DNA of 64,000 nt from Nocardioides okcheonensis (GCF_020991065.1 NZ_CP087710.1:2356001-2420000), one strand, 5' to 3'. Positions 24,463-34,200 are shown, numbered from the stretch's first letter. A program made the numbers and translations. The notes: generated by a model not told the origin, from the letters alone.

Positions 24463-27045
24463 GTGACCCCGACGCCCCGTCCCGCCCAGCGCATCCTCCT
24501 CTCCGTGGTCGCCGCCGCCGCGCTGGTCACCGGCGGCGTGCTGCACGCGACGCCCGGTGGTCCCGGCTCCCGCGGCCTCGCGGCGGCGTACGACGCCGAC
24601 GTGCGCCAGCGGACCGCGGACGCCGCGGAGGCGCGCCCGCACGCCCACCCCGGTCTGGCGCGCGACGTCGTCGCGGTCGGGGCCGGCGACGGGCACGGGC
24701 ACGTCCACGACCCGGCCACCAAGAACGCGGTCAGCCGCAGCGGCGAGGCGGCCGCGGCGCCCGACCCGACCACGGCCCGGGAGCGAGCGGCCCACCGGGC
24801 GTCCGTCGCGGCCCAGCGCACGCTGGCCGAGCCGCGCCTGGTCCGGGTGCCGCTGCGCGAGCCGCGCCGACGGGTGCCGGAGAGCAGGTACGCGATGGCC
24901 GGCGGCTGCTACCGCCTCCGCGGCCAGCCGGTCACCTTCCAGGCGACCGGCCTCGGCAGCTACCTGCTCTACTCCGCCGGTCGCACCTTCCTCGCCGCCG
25001 CCGGGTCCGGCGCCACGACGTGGGCGACCGAGCCGTCGCCCGACGCCGACTGGACCGTGCGCGGCGCGGGCCGCGGCCGCTTCACCTTCGCGCTCGCCGA
25101 CGGCCGCGGGCTGCGCCGCTCCGGCACCGGCTTCGCCACCGGCACCCCCGAGCCGCTGCGGCTGCGGCGCACGACCGGCTGCACGGCCTTCCCCGAGGTG
25201 GGGACCAACGTCCGCGGCCGACCTTTCGGCGGGGCGACGCCGTTCCAGGAGGTGAGGGGCTACGTCGACCCGCACGTGCACGGCCAGACCCACGAGTTCC
25301 TCGGCGGACGGGTGATCTGCAGCCCGCCGTTCCACCGCTACGGCGCACCGTCCGCGCTCGTCGACTGCCCCGACCACCAGGTCGCCGACGGCCGCGGGGC
25401 GCTGCTCGAGGACGTGCTCTCCGGCAACACCCCCGGCACCGGCCACGACCCGGTCGGCTGGCCCACGTTCTCGTACTGGCCGAACCCGCACTCCCTGACC
25501 CACCAGCAGGTCTACTACCGGTGGCTGGAGCGCTCGTGGCGCGCCGGGCTGCGGATCCACACCAGCCTGCTCACCGAGAACAACGTGCTGTGCGAGATCT
25601 ACCCGCTCAAGAAGAACTCCTGCGACGACCGCGACGCCGTGCGCCTCCAGGCGAAGGACATGCGCGCCATGCAGGACTACATCGACGCGCAGCACGGCGG
25701 GCCCGGGCGCGGGTGGTACCGGATCGTCACCGACCCCTTCGAGGCCCGCCGGGTGATCAACGAGGGCAAGCTCGCCGTGGTGATGGGGATGGAGACGTCG
25801 GTCCCGCTCGGCTGCAACGTGCAGCTCGGTCGGCCCACCTGCACCGAGGAGCAGATGCTCACCGAGCTCGACGAGATGCGCCGGCTCGGGGTGAGCCAGA
25901 TGGAGCTGACCAACAAGTTCGACAACGCCTTCACCGGCGTGGCCGGCGACGCCGGCAGCACGGGCACGCTCACCAACGCCGCCAACTTCCTCAACACCGG
26001 CTCGTTCCTCCGGATGCGGACCTGCCCGTCGACCAACCCGCCCGGCGTCGAGGACCGCCTGCAGTCGCCCAACCTCGGCGACCTGCCCGGTGGCCCGCAG
26101 CCGCAGCCCGGCCAGGACGCGATCTTCGGCGCGATCTGGAAGCTCTTCGGCGACACCGGCATCCAGCCGGGCCCGCTCTACCCGGCCGGTCCGCACTGCA
26201 ACGAGCTGGGCCTGAGCCCGATGGGCGAGCGGCTGCTCTCCGCGATGGTCGACCGGCGGATTCTCGTCGACCCCGACCACATGAGCGTCGCCGGCCGCAC
26301 CGCCGCGCTCGACTACCTCGAGCAGCAGCAGGCCGCGGGCCGGGCGGTCGGCGTCGTGTCGTCGCACTCGTGGTCGACCCCCGACGCCTACCCGCGGATC
26401 TACCGCCTCGGCGGCTTCGTCGCGCCCTACGCCGGTGACTCGACCGGGTTCGTCGACAAGTGGCGCCAGCACCTCGGGTGGGCCGACCCGCGCTTCTACT
26501 TCGGGTTCGGCTTCGGCTCCGACATGAACGGCTTCGGCGCCCAGGGCGACCCGCGCGGCGCCGACGCGCCCGACCCGGTGACGTACCCGTTCACCGGCCT
26601 CGGCGGCGTCACCGTCGACCGACAGCGCAGCGGGGAGCGGGTCTTCGACGTCAACACCGACGGCGTCGCCCACTACGGCCTCTACCCCGACTGGGTGGAG
26701 GACGCCCAGCACGTCGCCGGCGCCGACGGGCCCGCGCTGGCCGACGACCTCGCGCGCGGCGCGGAGGCGTACCTCCAGACGTGGGAGCGGGCGTGGGGCG
26801 TCGCGCCCGACTCGTGCCGCAACCCCGGCCTGCGACGGTCGGTGCGGTCCTTCACCCGCGCGGCCGTGCCCGGGCTCGGCACCCGCGCGCTCATGCGCCG
26901 GGTCGGCCAGCCGTGGCAGCGCCTGGGGCGCACCTTCACCTACTGCGCGCAGCGACCGGGGAGGGCGCGGGTGCCGATGACGGTCGAGCTGTCGCGGACC
27001 GGGAAGGTGGTCGGCGTACGCCGCGTGACCTCCCGAGCGCGGTGA
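24463..27045 (+). CDS. Large secreted metal-dependent hydrolase (membrane-dipeptidase/amidohydrolase-like)
   Basis: An 860-residue exported protein. Residues 1-35 form a signal peptide (RILLSVVAAAALVTGGVL). A basic 200-residue N-terminal part contains a beta-trefoil-like segment (YRLRGQPVTFQATGLGSYLL). The catalytic part from about 270 shows YVDPHVHGQTHEFLGG (HxH), VVMGMETSVPLGC, QMELTNKFDNAFTGVAGD, ILVDPDHMSVAGRTAALDYL and VVSSHSWST; this order recalls M19 renal-dipeptidase-like TIM barrels (HxD, E, LTxxxDN, DxxHxS, SHS). It is far longer than M19 enzymes (about 400). The GTG start has AAGGAG upstream. Substrate unknown. It ends 26 bp before the stop of the convergent toxin operon. Confidence 0.75.
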   Translation: MTPTPRPAQRILLSVVAAAALVTGGVLHATPGGPGSRGLAAAYDADVRQRTADAAEARPHAHPGLARDVVAVGAGDGHGHVHDPATKNAVSRSGEAAAAPDPTTARERAAHRASVAAQRTLAEPRLVRVPLREPRRRVPESRYAMAGGCYRLRGQPVTFQATGLGSYLLYSAGRTFLAAAGSGATTWATEPSPDADWTVRGAGRGRFTFALADGRGLRRSGTGFATGTPEPLRLRRTTGCTAFPEVGTNVRGRPFGGATPFQEVRGYVDPHVHGQTHEFLGGRVICSPPFHRYGAPSALVDCPDHQVADGRGALLEDVLSGNTPGTGHDPVGWPTFSYWPNPHSLTHQQVYYRWLERSWRAGLRIHTSLLTENNVLCEIYPLKKNSCDDRDAVRLQAKDMRAMQDYIDAQHGGPGRGWYRIVTDPFEARRVINEGKLAVVMGMETSVPLGCNVQLGRPTCTEEQMLTELDEMRRLGVSQMELTNKFDNAFTGVAGDAGSTGTLTNAANFLNTGSFLRMRTCPSTNPPGVEDRLQSPNLGDLPGGPQPQPGQDAIFGAIWKLFGDTGIQPGPLYPAGPHCNELGLSPMGERLLSAMVDRRILVDPDHMSVAGRTAALDYLEQQQAAGRAVGVVSSHSWSTPDAYPRIYRLGGFVAPYAGDSTGFVDKWRQHLGWADPRFYFGFGFGSDMNGFGAQGDPRGADAPDPVTYPFTGLGGVTVDRQRSGERVFDVNTDGVAHYGLYPDWVEDAQHVAGADGPALADDLARGAEAYLQTWERAWGVAPDSCRNPGLRRSVRSFTRAAVPGLGTRALMRRVGQPWQRLGRTFTYCAQRPGRARVPMTVELSRTGKVVGVRRVTSRAR

Positions 27046-27070
27046 CCTCGTCGACGAGTCGCGCCCGGCC

Positions 27071-27910
27071 TCAACCCGCGACGGGCGCGACCTCGTTGGT
27101 CACGCCTCCGACCTCGCTGAGCTCGCTGCGGGCGACGGTCGCCTCGAACACGCCGGGCTCCACGGTCTCGGCGCCGACGGCGTGCGCCTGCTCCTCGTCG
27201 TCGACCAGCACCTGCACGTGGGCCTGCTCGGGACCGGAGGCGAGGAGACGGACGGGGAGGCCGCGCCACGTCGCGCGCATGACGACCTCGAAGAGCTCGC
27301 AGTCGGTCGCCGGGACGGCCGTGGCCCACGTCTGCGGCCGGACCTCCTCCCAGCCCTCGACGCCGGTGTCGGCACGCATCGCGAGGAGCACGCTGTCGCC
27401 GACCAGGTCGGCGACGAGCTCGGAGCCGCGCCACCGGGCACGGGTGCCGACGAGCGGGGTCCACGGACGCCAGCCCTTCGCGCCGCGCCACCCGCGGGCT
27501 GCGCCCTGGTAGGCCGACAGGCAACGCTGCTCGCCGTCGGCCCGGATCCGCCAGTACTCCGCGCCGTAGGAGTAGCGGGTGCGGTCGAGCTCCCACACCG
27601 GCACCACGGCCTCGGCCCGCAGGAAGCCGGTCGGGTGGAGCGGCGTACGTCCGGAGCCGGGAGCGGCCGGGTTGGTCAACCGGGCCGCCGGGGGCAGCTC
27701 GAAGCGGACGACGTCGACGTACTCCGCACCGGGGGCGTCGAACCCGTGGGCGCGGAGCAGCTTCTCGGGGGTGTCGAGCGGGCGGGCGTCACCGGCCAGC
27801 ACCACGACGCCGCCGACCTGGTCGTAGCCGTCCTCGACGATCGCCGACCCCAGGCCGTGGGTGAGCAGCTTCTGCAGCACCGGGCGGGCCGGCACCTCGG
27901 ACTCAGACAT
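27071..27910 (-). CDS. Unknown 279-residue protein, candidate immunity/accessory gene of the type VII toxin
   Basis: No recognised family. The N-terminal third (LQKLLTHGLGSAIVEDGYDQ, VVVLAGDARPLDTPEKLLRA) is followed by a region rich in Trp and Tyr (ELDRTRYSYGAEYWRIRADG, RGAKGWRPWTPLVGTRARW). The last 60 residues (ending GVFEATVARSELSEVGGV) resemble the C-terminus of the 132-residue protein encoded just upstream (ending GFRATVPVDELSVVDV), so the two genes share a domain. The ATG lies inside the preceding gene (8-bp overlap), and the gene is third or fourth in the leftward WXG-toxin operon. Cytoplasmic. Immunity or chaperone function is inferred from position only. Confidence 0.6.
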   Translation of the reverse strand: MSESEVPARPVLQKLLTHGLGSAIVEDGYDQVGGVVVLAGDARPLDTPEKLLRAHGFDAPGAEYVDVVRFELPPAARLTNPAAPGSGRTPLHPTGFLRAEAVVPVWELDRTRYSYGAEYWRIRADGEQRCLSAYQGAARGWRGAKGWRPWTPLVGTRARWRGSELVADLVGDSVLLAMRADTGVEGWEEVRPQTWATAVPATDCELFEVVMRATWRGLPVRLLASGPEQAHVQVLVDDEEQAHAVGAETVEPGVFEATVARSELSEVGGVTNEVAPVAG

Positions 27911-28301
27911 CGATCTCCTCCTCGCGCACGTCGACCACGCTCAGCTCGTCGACCGGGACGGTCGCGCGGAAGCCGTTGTACTGGTCGCCCTCGAGGCCCA
28001 GCCTGTCAGCCACCACCGGCGAGCTCGCGTGGATCTCCGCCGCGTCGCCGTCGACCCGGCCGAGCCCGACCTCCTCGCCCTGCCACTGCACGGTGACCCG
28101 GCGCGAGAAGTAGCGCTCGAGGTCGACCTTGCGGACCTTCGCCCAGAGGTCGCCGTCCCGGCGCGTCCCACCCTCGACCTGGCCGGGGAGCGGACCGGCG
28201 TCGCGCGGCACCCGCAGCGTGACGGTCTCGGCGGCTGCGGACGCGACGGGGTAGGTGGTGCCGCCGTGGACGGCGAACGTCCCGGGCTCGGGCAGCGCCA
28301 T
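27903..28301 (-). CDS. Unknown 132-residue protein, first candidate immunity gene of the type VII toxin
   Basis: A small acidic beta-rich cytoplasmic protein beginning MALPEPGTFAVHGGTTYPVA, with LWAKVRKVDLERYFSRRVTV in the middle and GFRATVPVDELSVVDV near the end. It is not recognised. Its ATG shares a base with the toxin stop codon (TGATG), the tight coupling typical of toxin-immunity pairs, and its size fits immunity proteins. The start at 28301 is preferred over a GTG/ATG inside the toxin gene. Its C-terminal domain is echoed in the next gene. Direct evidence for neutralising the toxin is absent. Confidence 0.6.
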   Translation of the reverse strand: MALPEPGTFAVHGGTTYPVASAAAETVTLRVPRDAGPLPGQVEGGTRRDGDLWAKVRKVDLERYFSRRVTVQWQGEEVGLGRVDGDAAEIHASSPVVADRLGLEGDQYNGFRATVPVDELSVVDVREEEIDV

Positions 28302-30046
28302 CAGTTGCCCTGCGGGATCCACGCCGGCTCACCGTCGATCGAGCGCAGGACCGCGACGAGGCGCTGGGTCCCGGAGTCGGTGACCTCCCACATCTCGGCT
28401 CCCTCGCGGATCACGGTCGGACCGTCGGTGACGTACTCGGGGATGATGTCATCACCGGACTTCGTGAAGCCATTGCCCGTGAACGGGTCGCTCCAGCTGT
28501 CGAACCGGGTCGGCGAACCGGTCATGTCGCTGTTGCGCGGGATGTCGAAGTTGGGCTGGTCGGTCTGGAACCGGATCACGTGCGTCGAGGCGTCGCCGGT
28601 GGAGTGGTGCGTGCCGTCGTAGTCGAGGCGCAGGTCCTCGTTGATCGACCGCGGGGTCCCGAGGTGCGAGGTGTCGTCGGCCACCGTGACCGCGCCGCGC
28701 ACCTCGTCGGCGGCGTAGTGGTCGTGGATGTAGTTGTCGGCACCGCCCAGCCTGAGCTCGCCGGTCTTCTCGTCGAAGTAGGGCTGGTCGATGACCTTCT
28801 GCATCACGGTGCTGCTGTCGGGCGCGGGGAAGTCGTCGCGGACCGCGTTGAGCGTCGCGCGCTCGGAGGGCGTGAGGTCCGCCGCCGGCTTGTTGACGAG
28901 GTCGTTGAGCTCGCTGCGCGAGATGTCGTGCCGGGCGAGCACGTCGTCGACGCGCGAGGCGTTGAGCTGGTCGGGCGAGAACGACGTGCGGTGCGGGACG
29001 TCGTCCATCATCGAGTAGATCCGCGAGCCGTCGCCGAGGTCGTCGAGGTGGCGGAGGTCGCCGAGGTCCGCGAGGTCGTCGAGGTGGCGCAACCTGCCCA
29101 TGTCGCTGAGGGCGTCGAGGCCGTCCATCGCGAACCTGCCGCCGCGGGTGGCGAGCGCTCCGGCGCCGGCGGTCGCGGCGGCTGCGATCGCGTCGGGCAC
29201 GAGGTGGCCGATCGCGCGCGCCGGGTCGTCGGCCCACGTGTCCCAGTCGAGCAGGCTCTTGCCGAGGTTCTTCCCGAAGCCCACCGGGTCGGTGGTCAGG
29301 CCGGTGTAGATCCCCTGGGCCATGTCGACCGCGTTCTCCACCGACAGCTCGTACTTCTTCGCCAGCTCCTCGGGCGTGAGGTCGCCCGAGGCCAGCTTGT
29401 AGCCGTCGATCACGAGGTTGACCGGGCTGAACGGCACCATCGTGAGCAGGTCCCAGACCGCCTCGCCGGCGCCCTCGAGGATGCCGCCGACGAACTTCAG
29501 TCCCGACTCGAGCCAGTTGGGCTCCTCGGGGGCGTCCGCGCAGCCGGCCCGCACCTGGCCCGCGCACGTGTGCGCGGCCTGGTCGAGGTCGGAGCGGACG
29601 GCCTGCATGGTCCGCAGCGCCTCCTGCTGGATCGGGTCGCCCCAGTCGACGAACGGCTCCGCCTGGTCGGTGCCGCCGCTGGCCCAGTAGCTGCGCATCC
29701 GACCCATGTAGGAGTCGTACTGCGTGCGGGCGCTCTCCGACTCGCGCTGCCCGCGCTCGTACTCCGCCTCGGCCTCGGCGGCCCGGCGCTGCGCGTCCTC
29801 GAGCGCACCGGCGTACGTCGTCAGGCCGGCCGCCGCCTTCTTGAACCCGTTGCCGGACTTGATCCAGCGGTCCGGCTCCAGGTCGTGGGCCTCGCGGAAC
29901 TCGTCGGCGGCCCGGCCGGTCCATCCCGAGACGTCGATCTTGGCGAGAGCGTCCCCGGTGTCGTAGAAGAGCTGGCCCTTCTGCTCCATCGTGAGGGCCT
30001 TCGCACGGACGTTGCCCGGGTTGCCCTCGACCTCGAAGTCCGGCAC
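28301..30046 (-). CDS. Type VII-secreted polymorphic toxin-like protein with unrecognised C-terminal domain
   Basis: A 581-residue protein with polymorphic-toxin layout. The N-terminal 130 residues form a WxG helical secretion domain (SGWTGRAADEFREAHDLEPD, then a coiled coil with EAEAEYERGQRESESARTQY). Residues about 195-330 are the hydrophobic pre-toxin region common in actinobacterial effectors (AVWDLLTMVPFSPVNLVIDG, PVGFGKNLGKSLLDWDTWAD). LDDL repeats (about 315-340) act as a linker. The C-terminal 230 residues (from RTSFSPDQLNASR) hold conserved-looking RGAVTVADDTSHLGTP, STHVIRFQTDQPNFDIP and PFTGNGFTKSGDD. I recognise no known toxin fold there; a nucleotide-directed or ADP-ribosylating enzyme is possible but unproved. 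GTG start, one base after the WXG100 gene. Confidence 0.75.
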   Translation of the reverse strand: MPDFEVEGNPGNVRAKALTMEQKGQLFYDTGDALAKIDVSGWTGRAADEFREAHDLEPDRWIKSGNGFKKAAAGLTTYAGALEDAQRRAAEAEAEYERGQRESESARTQYDSYMGRMRSYWASGGTDQAEPFVDWGDPIQQEALRTMQAVRSDLDQAAHTCAGQVRAGCADAPEEPNWLESGLKFVGGILEGAGEAVWDLLTMVPFSPVNLVIDGYKLASGDLTPEELAKKYELSVENAVDMAQGIYTGLTTDPVGFGKNLGKSLLDWDTWADDPARAIGHLVPDAIAAAATAGAGALATRGGRFAMDGLDALSDMGRLRHLDDLADLGDLRHLDDLGDGSRIYSMMDDVPHRTSFSPDQLNASRVDDVLARHDISRSELNDLVNKPAADLTPSERATLNAVRDDFPAPDSSTVMQKVIDQPYFDEKTGELRLGGADNYIHDHYAADEVRGAVTVADDTSHLGTPRSINEDLRLDYDGTHHSTGDASTHVIRFQTDQPNFDIPRNSDMTGSPTRFDSWSDPFTGNGFTKSGDDIIPEYVTDGPTVIREGAEMWEVTDSGTQRLVAVLRSIDGEPAWIPQGN

Positions 30047-30047
30047 C

Positions 30048-30371
30048 TCACATCACCTTGATCGCGGCGATCGTGCCCTTGAGGGCGGACAAGGACTCCT
30101 GGCCGGCCTTGTCGGTCTCGAAGTAGTTCATCGCGATCTTGCCGAGCCGGCCGGCCATCTCCTCGACGTCCTGGCAGAGGTTGTTGACGCCCTCCTCCCA
30201 GCGGCCCTGGAACTCGTCGAGCGCGTCCCAGACCGCCTCGTGCCCCACGTCGCCCTTGGACGGGACGAGGTCCTCGACGTCCTTGTCCTTGAACAGCTGG
30301 AGGGCCTCGTTGAGGCCCTGGGCGGCCTTGCCCATGCTCTCGAGGTCGACCTCGAAGTCGTACGACGCCAT
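30048..30371 (-). CDS. WXG100-like partner upstream of the toxin
   Basis: A 107-residue helical acidic protein (YDFEVDLESMGKAAQGLNEA, then EAVWDALDEFQGRWEEGVNN and a second long helix NYFETDKAGQESLSALKGTI). Size and helix-turn-helix layout match ESX/WXG100 secretion partners, with FQGRW in place of a strict WxG. It is first in the leftward operon, one base before the toxin GTG, and would pair with the toxin N-terminus for export. It is divergent from two further WXG100-type genes starting at 30495. Confidence 0.75.
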   Translation of the reverse strand: MASYDFEVDLESMGKAAQGLNEALQLFKDKDVEDLVPSKGDVGHEAVWDALDEFQGRWEEGVNNLCQDVEEMAGRLGKIAMNYFETDKAGQESLSALKGTIAAIKVM

Positions 30372-30494
30372 GGCAGCGATCTTCCCCCGCCTCGCCCCGG
30401 TCAAACCGACGGGCGGTGTGTGAAGTGGGGCCGCGCGGGGTAGGAAGGTCCGCGAGACACCCGAGCGCTCGACCGACCAGGAAGGGGGCGGCCC

Positions 30495-30815
30495 GTGGCC
30501 GTCGGACTCGTCTACTCCGAGATGCAGGCAGCCGCGCAGGCGGTCGCCGACGCGGTCGACCCGCTGCAGAAGACGCTGCAGGACCTCGGCGCGACCCTCG
30601 AGACCGAGGCGGGCGCCGGCTTCCGGGGCCAGGCGGCCGCCGGGTTCGGCGAGGCGGTCAACGAGTGGTTCCGCGTCGCGGCGACCCTCGGCCCGATCCT
30701 CGAGGGCTACGCGCAGAGCCTGACCTACCTCGCCCAGGAGCACGCCACCAACGACGTCGCGCAGGCCGAGCGCGCCGGCCAGCTCGCCGACCGGCTCGGC
30801 GGGGGCCCGCGATGA
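30495..30815 (+). CDS. WXG100-family protein
   Basis: A 106-residue protein of WXG100 size. MQAAAQAVADAVDPLQKTLQ forms helix 1, GAGFRGQAAAGFGEAVNEWF holds the turn (FRG in place of WxG) and the start of helix 2, and the rest is helical. A GTG start follows a GGGGGCGG leader. It overlaps the next gene by four bases (ATGA). The two probably form a heterodimer. A GGGTAGGAA sequence at about 30437-30445 may be part of the promoter, similar to GGGTAGGGA upstream of the other type VII-like operon at 13042. Confidence 0.75.
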   Translation: MAVGLVYSEMQAAAQAVADAVDPLQKTLQDLGATLETEAGAGFRGQAAAGFGEAVNEWFRVAATLGPILEGYAQSLTYLAQEHATNDVAQAERAGQLADRLGGGPR

Positions 30816-31111
30816 GCGAGCGCAGCCTGGTCGTCCACCAGGGCGCGCTGTCCGCGATCGAGACGGCGCTCGGCGACGCCACCACGGCGATCAGCACGCA
30901 GGTCACCGAGCTGCTCGAGCAGGTCGAGGCGCTCACCCCCGGCTGGGAGGAGTCGAGCGAGTCGCACCTGGCGCACCTCGAGCACCAGCGGAAGCTGCGC
31001 GACGGCGTCACGAAGCTCACCGAGGCGCTCGACCAGGTCCGCGGCAAGGTCGCGACCTACCGCGAGGACGCGCGCGAGATCGAGGTCGAGAACGTCGCGA
31101 TCGTCAACTGA
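30812..31111 (+). CDS. WXG100-like protein, partner of the preceding gene
   Basis: A 99-residue helical protein. AIETALGDATTAISTQVTEL is helix 1, TPGWEESSESHLAHLEHQRK the turn (W without the strict glycine) and helix 2, ending KVATYREDAREIEVENVAIV. It is coupled by ATGA to the 106-residue WXG100 protein. No toxin or channel gene follows: the next gene is an unrelated Fe-S oxidoreductase 126 bp on. It may be exported with, or serve, the divergent toxin operon. Confidence 0.7.
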   Translation: MSERSLVVHQGALSAIETALGDATTAISTQVTELLEQVEALTPGWEESSESHLAHLEHQRKLRDGVTKLTEALDQVRGKVATYREDAREIEVENVAIVN

Positions 31112-31237
31112 GGGCGACGCCACACCCCGCTGAAGTTACCTGCGGGTAGGATCCTTCTCACTCCTACGAGCCTGCCGTCGGCGCCGCACGCGGCCCTATG
31201 CTCCGGCTCGTACGCCCCGACCGAGGAGCAGTCCTAC

Positions 31238-34200
31238 ATGCAGATCTTCGCGATCGTCGTCTCGTTCGCACTGACCGTCGCCGCCGTCGCCCTCCTGGTG
31301 CCGGCCGTACGTCGGATGCTGGGCGTGATCCGCTCGGGCCAGCCGGCTCCGGGGCGCAACGGCAACCCCTCGGGGCGCGCCGTGACGATGCTGAAGGAGA
31401 CGTTCCTCCACACCCGGATGCTGCAGTGGCACTGGGTCGGCGTCATGCACTGGTTCGTCTACGCGGCGTTCCTGTTCCTCAGCACGGCCGTGCTGGCGGC
31501 CTACTTCCAGCTCTTCTCGCCGAGCTTCGCGTGGCCGCTGATCGGCCACTGGTACCCGTACGAGTGGTTCAGCGAGCTGATCGGGCTACTCAGCACCGTC
31601 GGCATCGTCTACCTCATCGTCTACCGCCAGAAGCACCACCCGCGCTCCGAGGGCCGCCGCAGCCGCTTCTTCGGCTCGACGTTCTGGCAGGCCTACTTCG
31701 TCGAGGCGCTCGCCCTGCTCGAGGGCGCGGCGATCCTCTTCGTCCGCGCGGCGGAGTGGAAGCTCGACGAGGACGCGGGGCGCTCGCACTACCCGATCGC
31801 CTCGTGGATCGGCGACGCGTTCTACTCGAACGACCCCGGCACGCTCGAGAACGTCATCTACGCCATCGCCGCCTTCAAGATCGCGCTCGCGATGATCTGG
31901 CTGATGGTGATCGCCCGCAACATCACCATGGGCATCGCGTGGCACCGGTTCACCGCCTGGTTCAACATCTACTACAAGCGCGAGGAGGACGGCAGCACCG
32001 CGCTCGGCGCGATGAAGCCGCTGACCTCCGACGGCAAGGCCGTCACGCTCGACGACATCGACGACCTCGACGAGGACTCCACCCTCGGCGTCGGCACGGT
32101 CGAGGACTTCTCCTGGAAGGGCATCCTCGACTTCACCACGTGCACCGAGTGCGGCCGGTGCCAGTCGCAGTGCCCGGCGTGGAACACCGAGAAGCCGCTG
32201 TCGCCCAAGCTGCTGATCACCAGCCTGCGCGACCACGCGTACGCCAAGCACGACGGCGACGAGGCCCACCGCGAGCGCCAGCTGGTCGGCGTCGGCTCCA
32301 AGGGCGAGACCGCCGGCTCCGGCGAGGACGTCCTCGACTGGTTCTACAACCCGGCCGACGGCGACTTCGTCATCGACGAGGACGTGCTGTGGAGCTGCAC
32401 CTCGTGCGGCGCCTGCGTCCAGCAGTGCCCGGTCGACATCGAGCACGTCGACCACATCATGGACATGCGCCGCTACCAGCTGCTCGTGGAGTCGAACTTC
32501 CCGGCCGAGCTCAACCAGCTCTTCAAGGGCCTGGAGAACAAGGGCAACCCATGGAACATGTCGGCCACGGCCCGCATGGACTGGGCCAAGGGCCTGGAGT
32601 TCGACGTGCCCGTCGTCGGGGAGGACCTGGAGTCCCTCGAGTCGGTCGACTGGCTGTTCTGGGTCGGCTGCGCCGGCGCCTACGAGGACCGCGCGAAGAA
32701 GACCACGCGTGCCGTCGCCGAGCTGCTCGACATGGCCGGCATCTCCTTCGGCGTGCTCGGCAACGGCGAGACCTGCACCGGCGACCCGGCCCGCCGCGCC
32801 GGCAACGAGTTCGTCTTCCAGGGCCTGGCCCAGCAGAACGTGGAGACGTTCAAGGAGTACAAGGTCAAGAAGGTCGTCTCGACCTGCGCCCACTGCTTCA
32901 ACACGCTCAAGAACGAGTACAAGGACTTCGGCATCGAGCTCGAGGTCGTCCACCACACCCAGCTGCTCAACCGCCTGGTGCGCGAGGGCAAGCTGACCCC
33001 GGTCAAGGAGGGCGCGGGCGCCGCGAAGCGCTCGATCACCTACCACGACCCGTGCTACCTCGGCCGCCACAACCAGGTCTACTCCCCGCCGCGCGAGCTG
33101 CTGCAGATCCTGCCGGGCGCCGAGCTCGTCGAGATGGAGCGCAACTCCGAGCGGTCCTTCTGCTGCGGCGCCGGCGGCGCGCGCATGTGGATGGAGGAGA
33201 ACCTCGGCGAGCGGATCAACATGAACCGCACGAAGGAGGCCGTCGGCACCGGCGCCGACCAGATCGCCGTCGGCTGCCCGTTCTGCCGCGTGATGCTCTC
33301 CGACGGGCTGACCTCGCAGCAGGCCAAGGGCGAGGCCCGCGAGGAGGTCGAGGTCCTCGACGTCGCGCAGATGCTGCTCGCGTCGGTGAAGGGCGAGCAG
33401 GCCACCAAGGCCGCACCCGGCTCGGCCGCTGCGGCCGCGCCCGCCGCGTCCGCGGCCGCCGCCACCACCGACGTGGCGACCAAGGACGAGCCGGAGACCG
33501 GCGACGTCACCGTCACCGAAGACACGGTCACCGAGACCGCGGACGCCGGTCCGGCCGCGAAGGCCTCCGGCGGGACCTCGCTCTTCGACACCCCTGCCGA
33601 CGAGAAGCCCGCGTCGGGCGGGTCGCTGTTCGACACCCCCGCCCCCGAGGCACCCGCCGCGGCCGAGCCGAAGGCGGAGCAGCCCGCGGCCGAGGCCGAT
33701 GCCAAGCCCGCGGCGGCGCCGGCCGCCTCGACCGACCTCGGCTCGGGTGGCTCGCTCTTCGACCTCGGTACGCCCGAGCCGGAGCCCGCCGCGGAGCCCG
33801 AGCCGCAGGCCACCGCCCAGCCCGCCCCGACCCCGGCGCCTGCGCCGACCGTGTCGCCGACGACCGACCTCGGCAGCGGGGGCTCGTTGTTCGACATCGC
33901 CGCCCCGGACCCGGCACCGGCCGCGCCTGCCGTAGCGGCTGAGTCTCCCAGCGACTCAGCTCCGACCAAGGCCCCCGAGCCCGAGCCCGCCGTGGCGGCT
34001 GAGTCTCCCAGCGACTCAGCTCCGACCAAGGCCCCCGAGCCCGAGCCCGCCGTGGCGGCTGAGTCTCCCAGCGACTCAGCTCCCACCGGCGCCCCGCAGT
34101 CCGCGCCGACGCCCACGGCGGACATCGCCGGACTCGGGTCGCTGTTCGACCTCGAGGCGCCGGCAGCCGCGGAGCCGACGGCTGAGGCGCCGGCAGCCCG

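Noticed and set aside
27903..28322. Longer form of the 132-residue protein starting inside the toxin gene
   Set aside because: The ATG at 28301 shares a base with the toxin stop (TGATG), the usual coupling. The extra seven residues come from toxin coding sequence.
29000..30061. Long plus-strand frame opposite the toxin gene (28580-30061)
   Set aside because: The composition is the Val/Arg/Glu/Gly shadow pattern, and the minus-strand effector has clear WxG and pre-toxin segments plus coupled neighbours.
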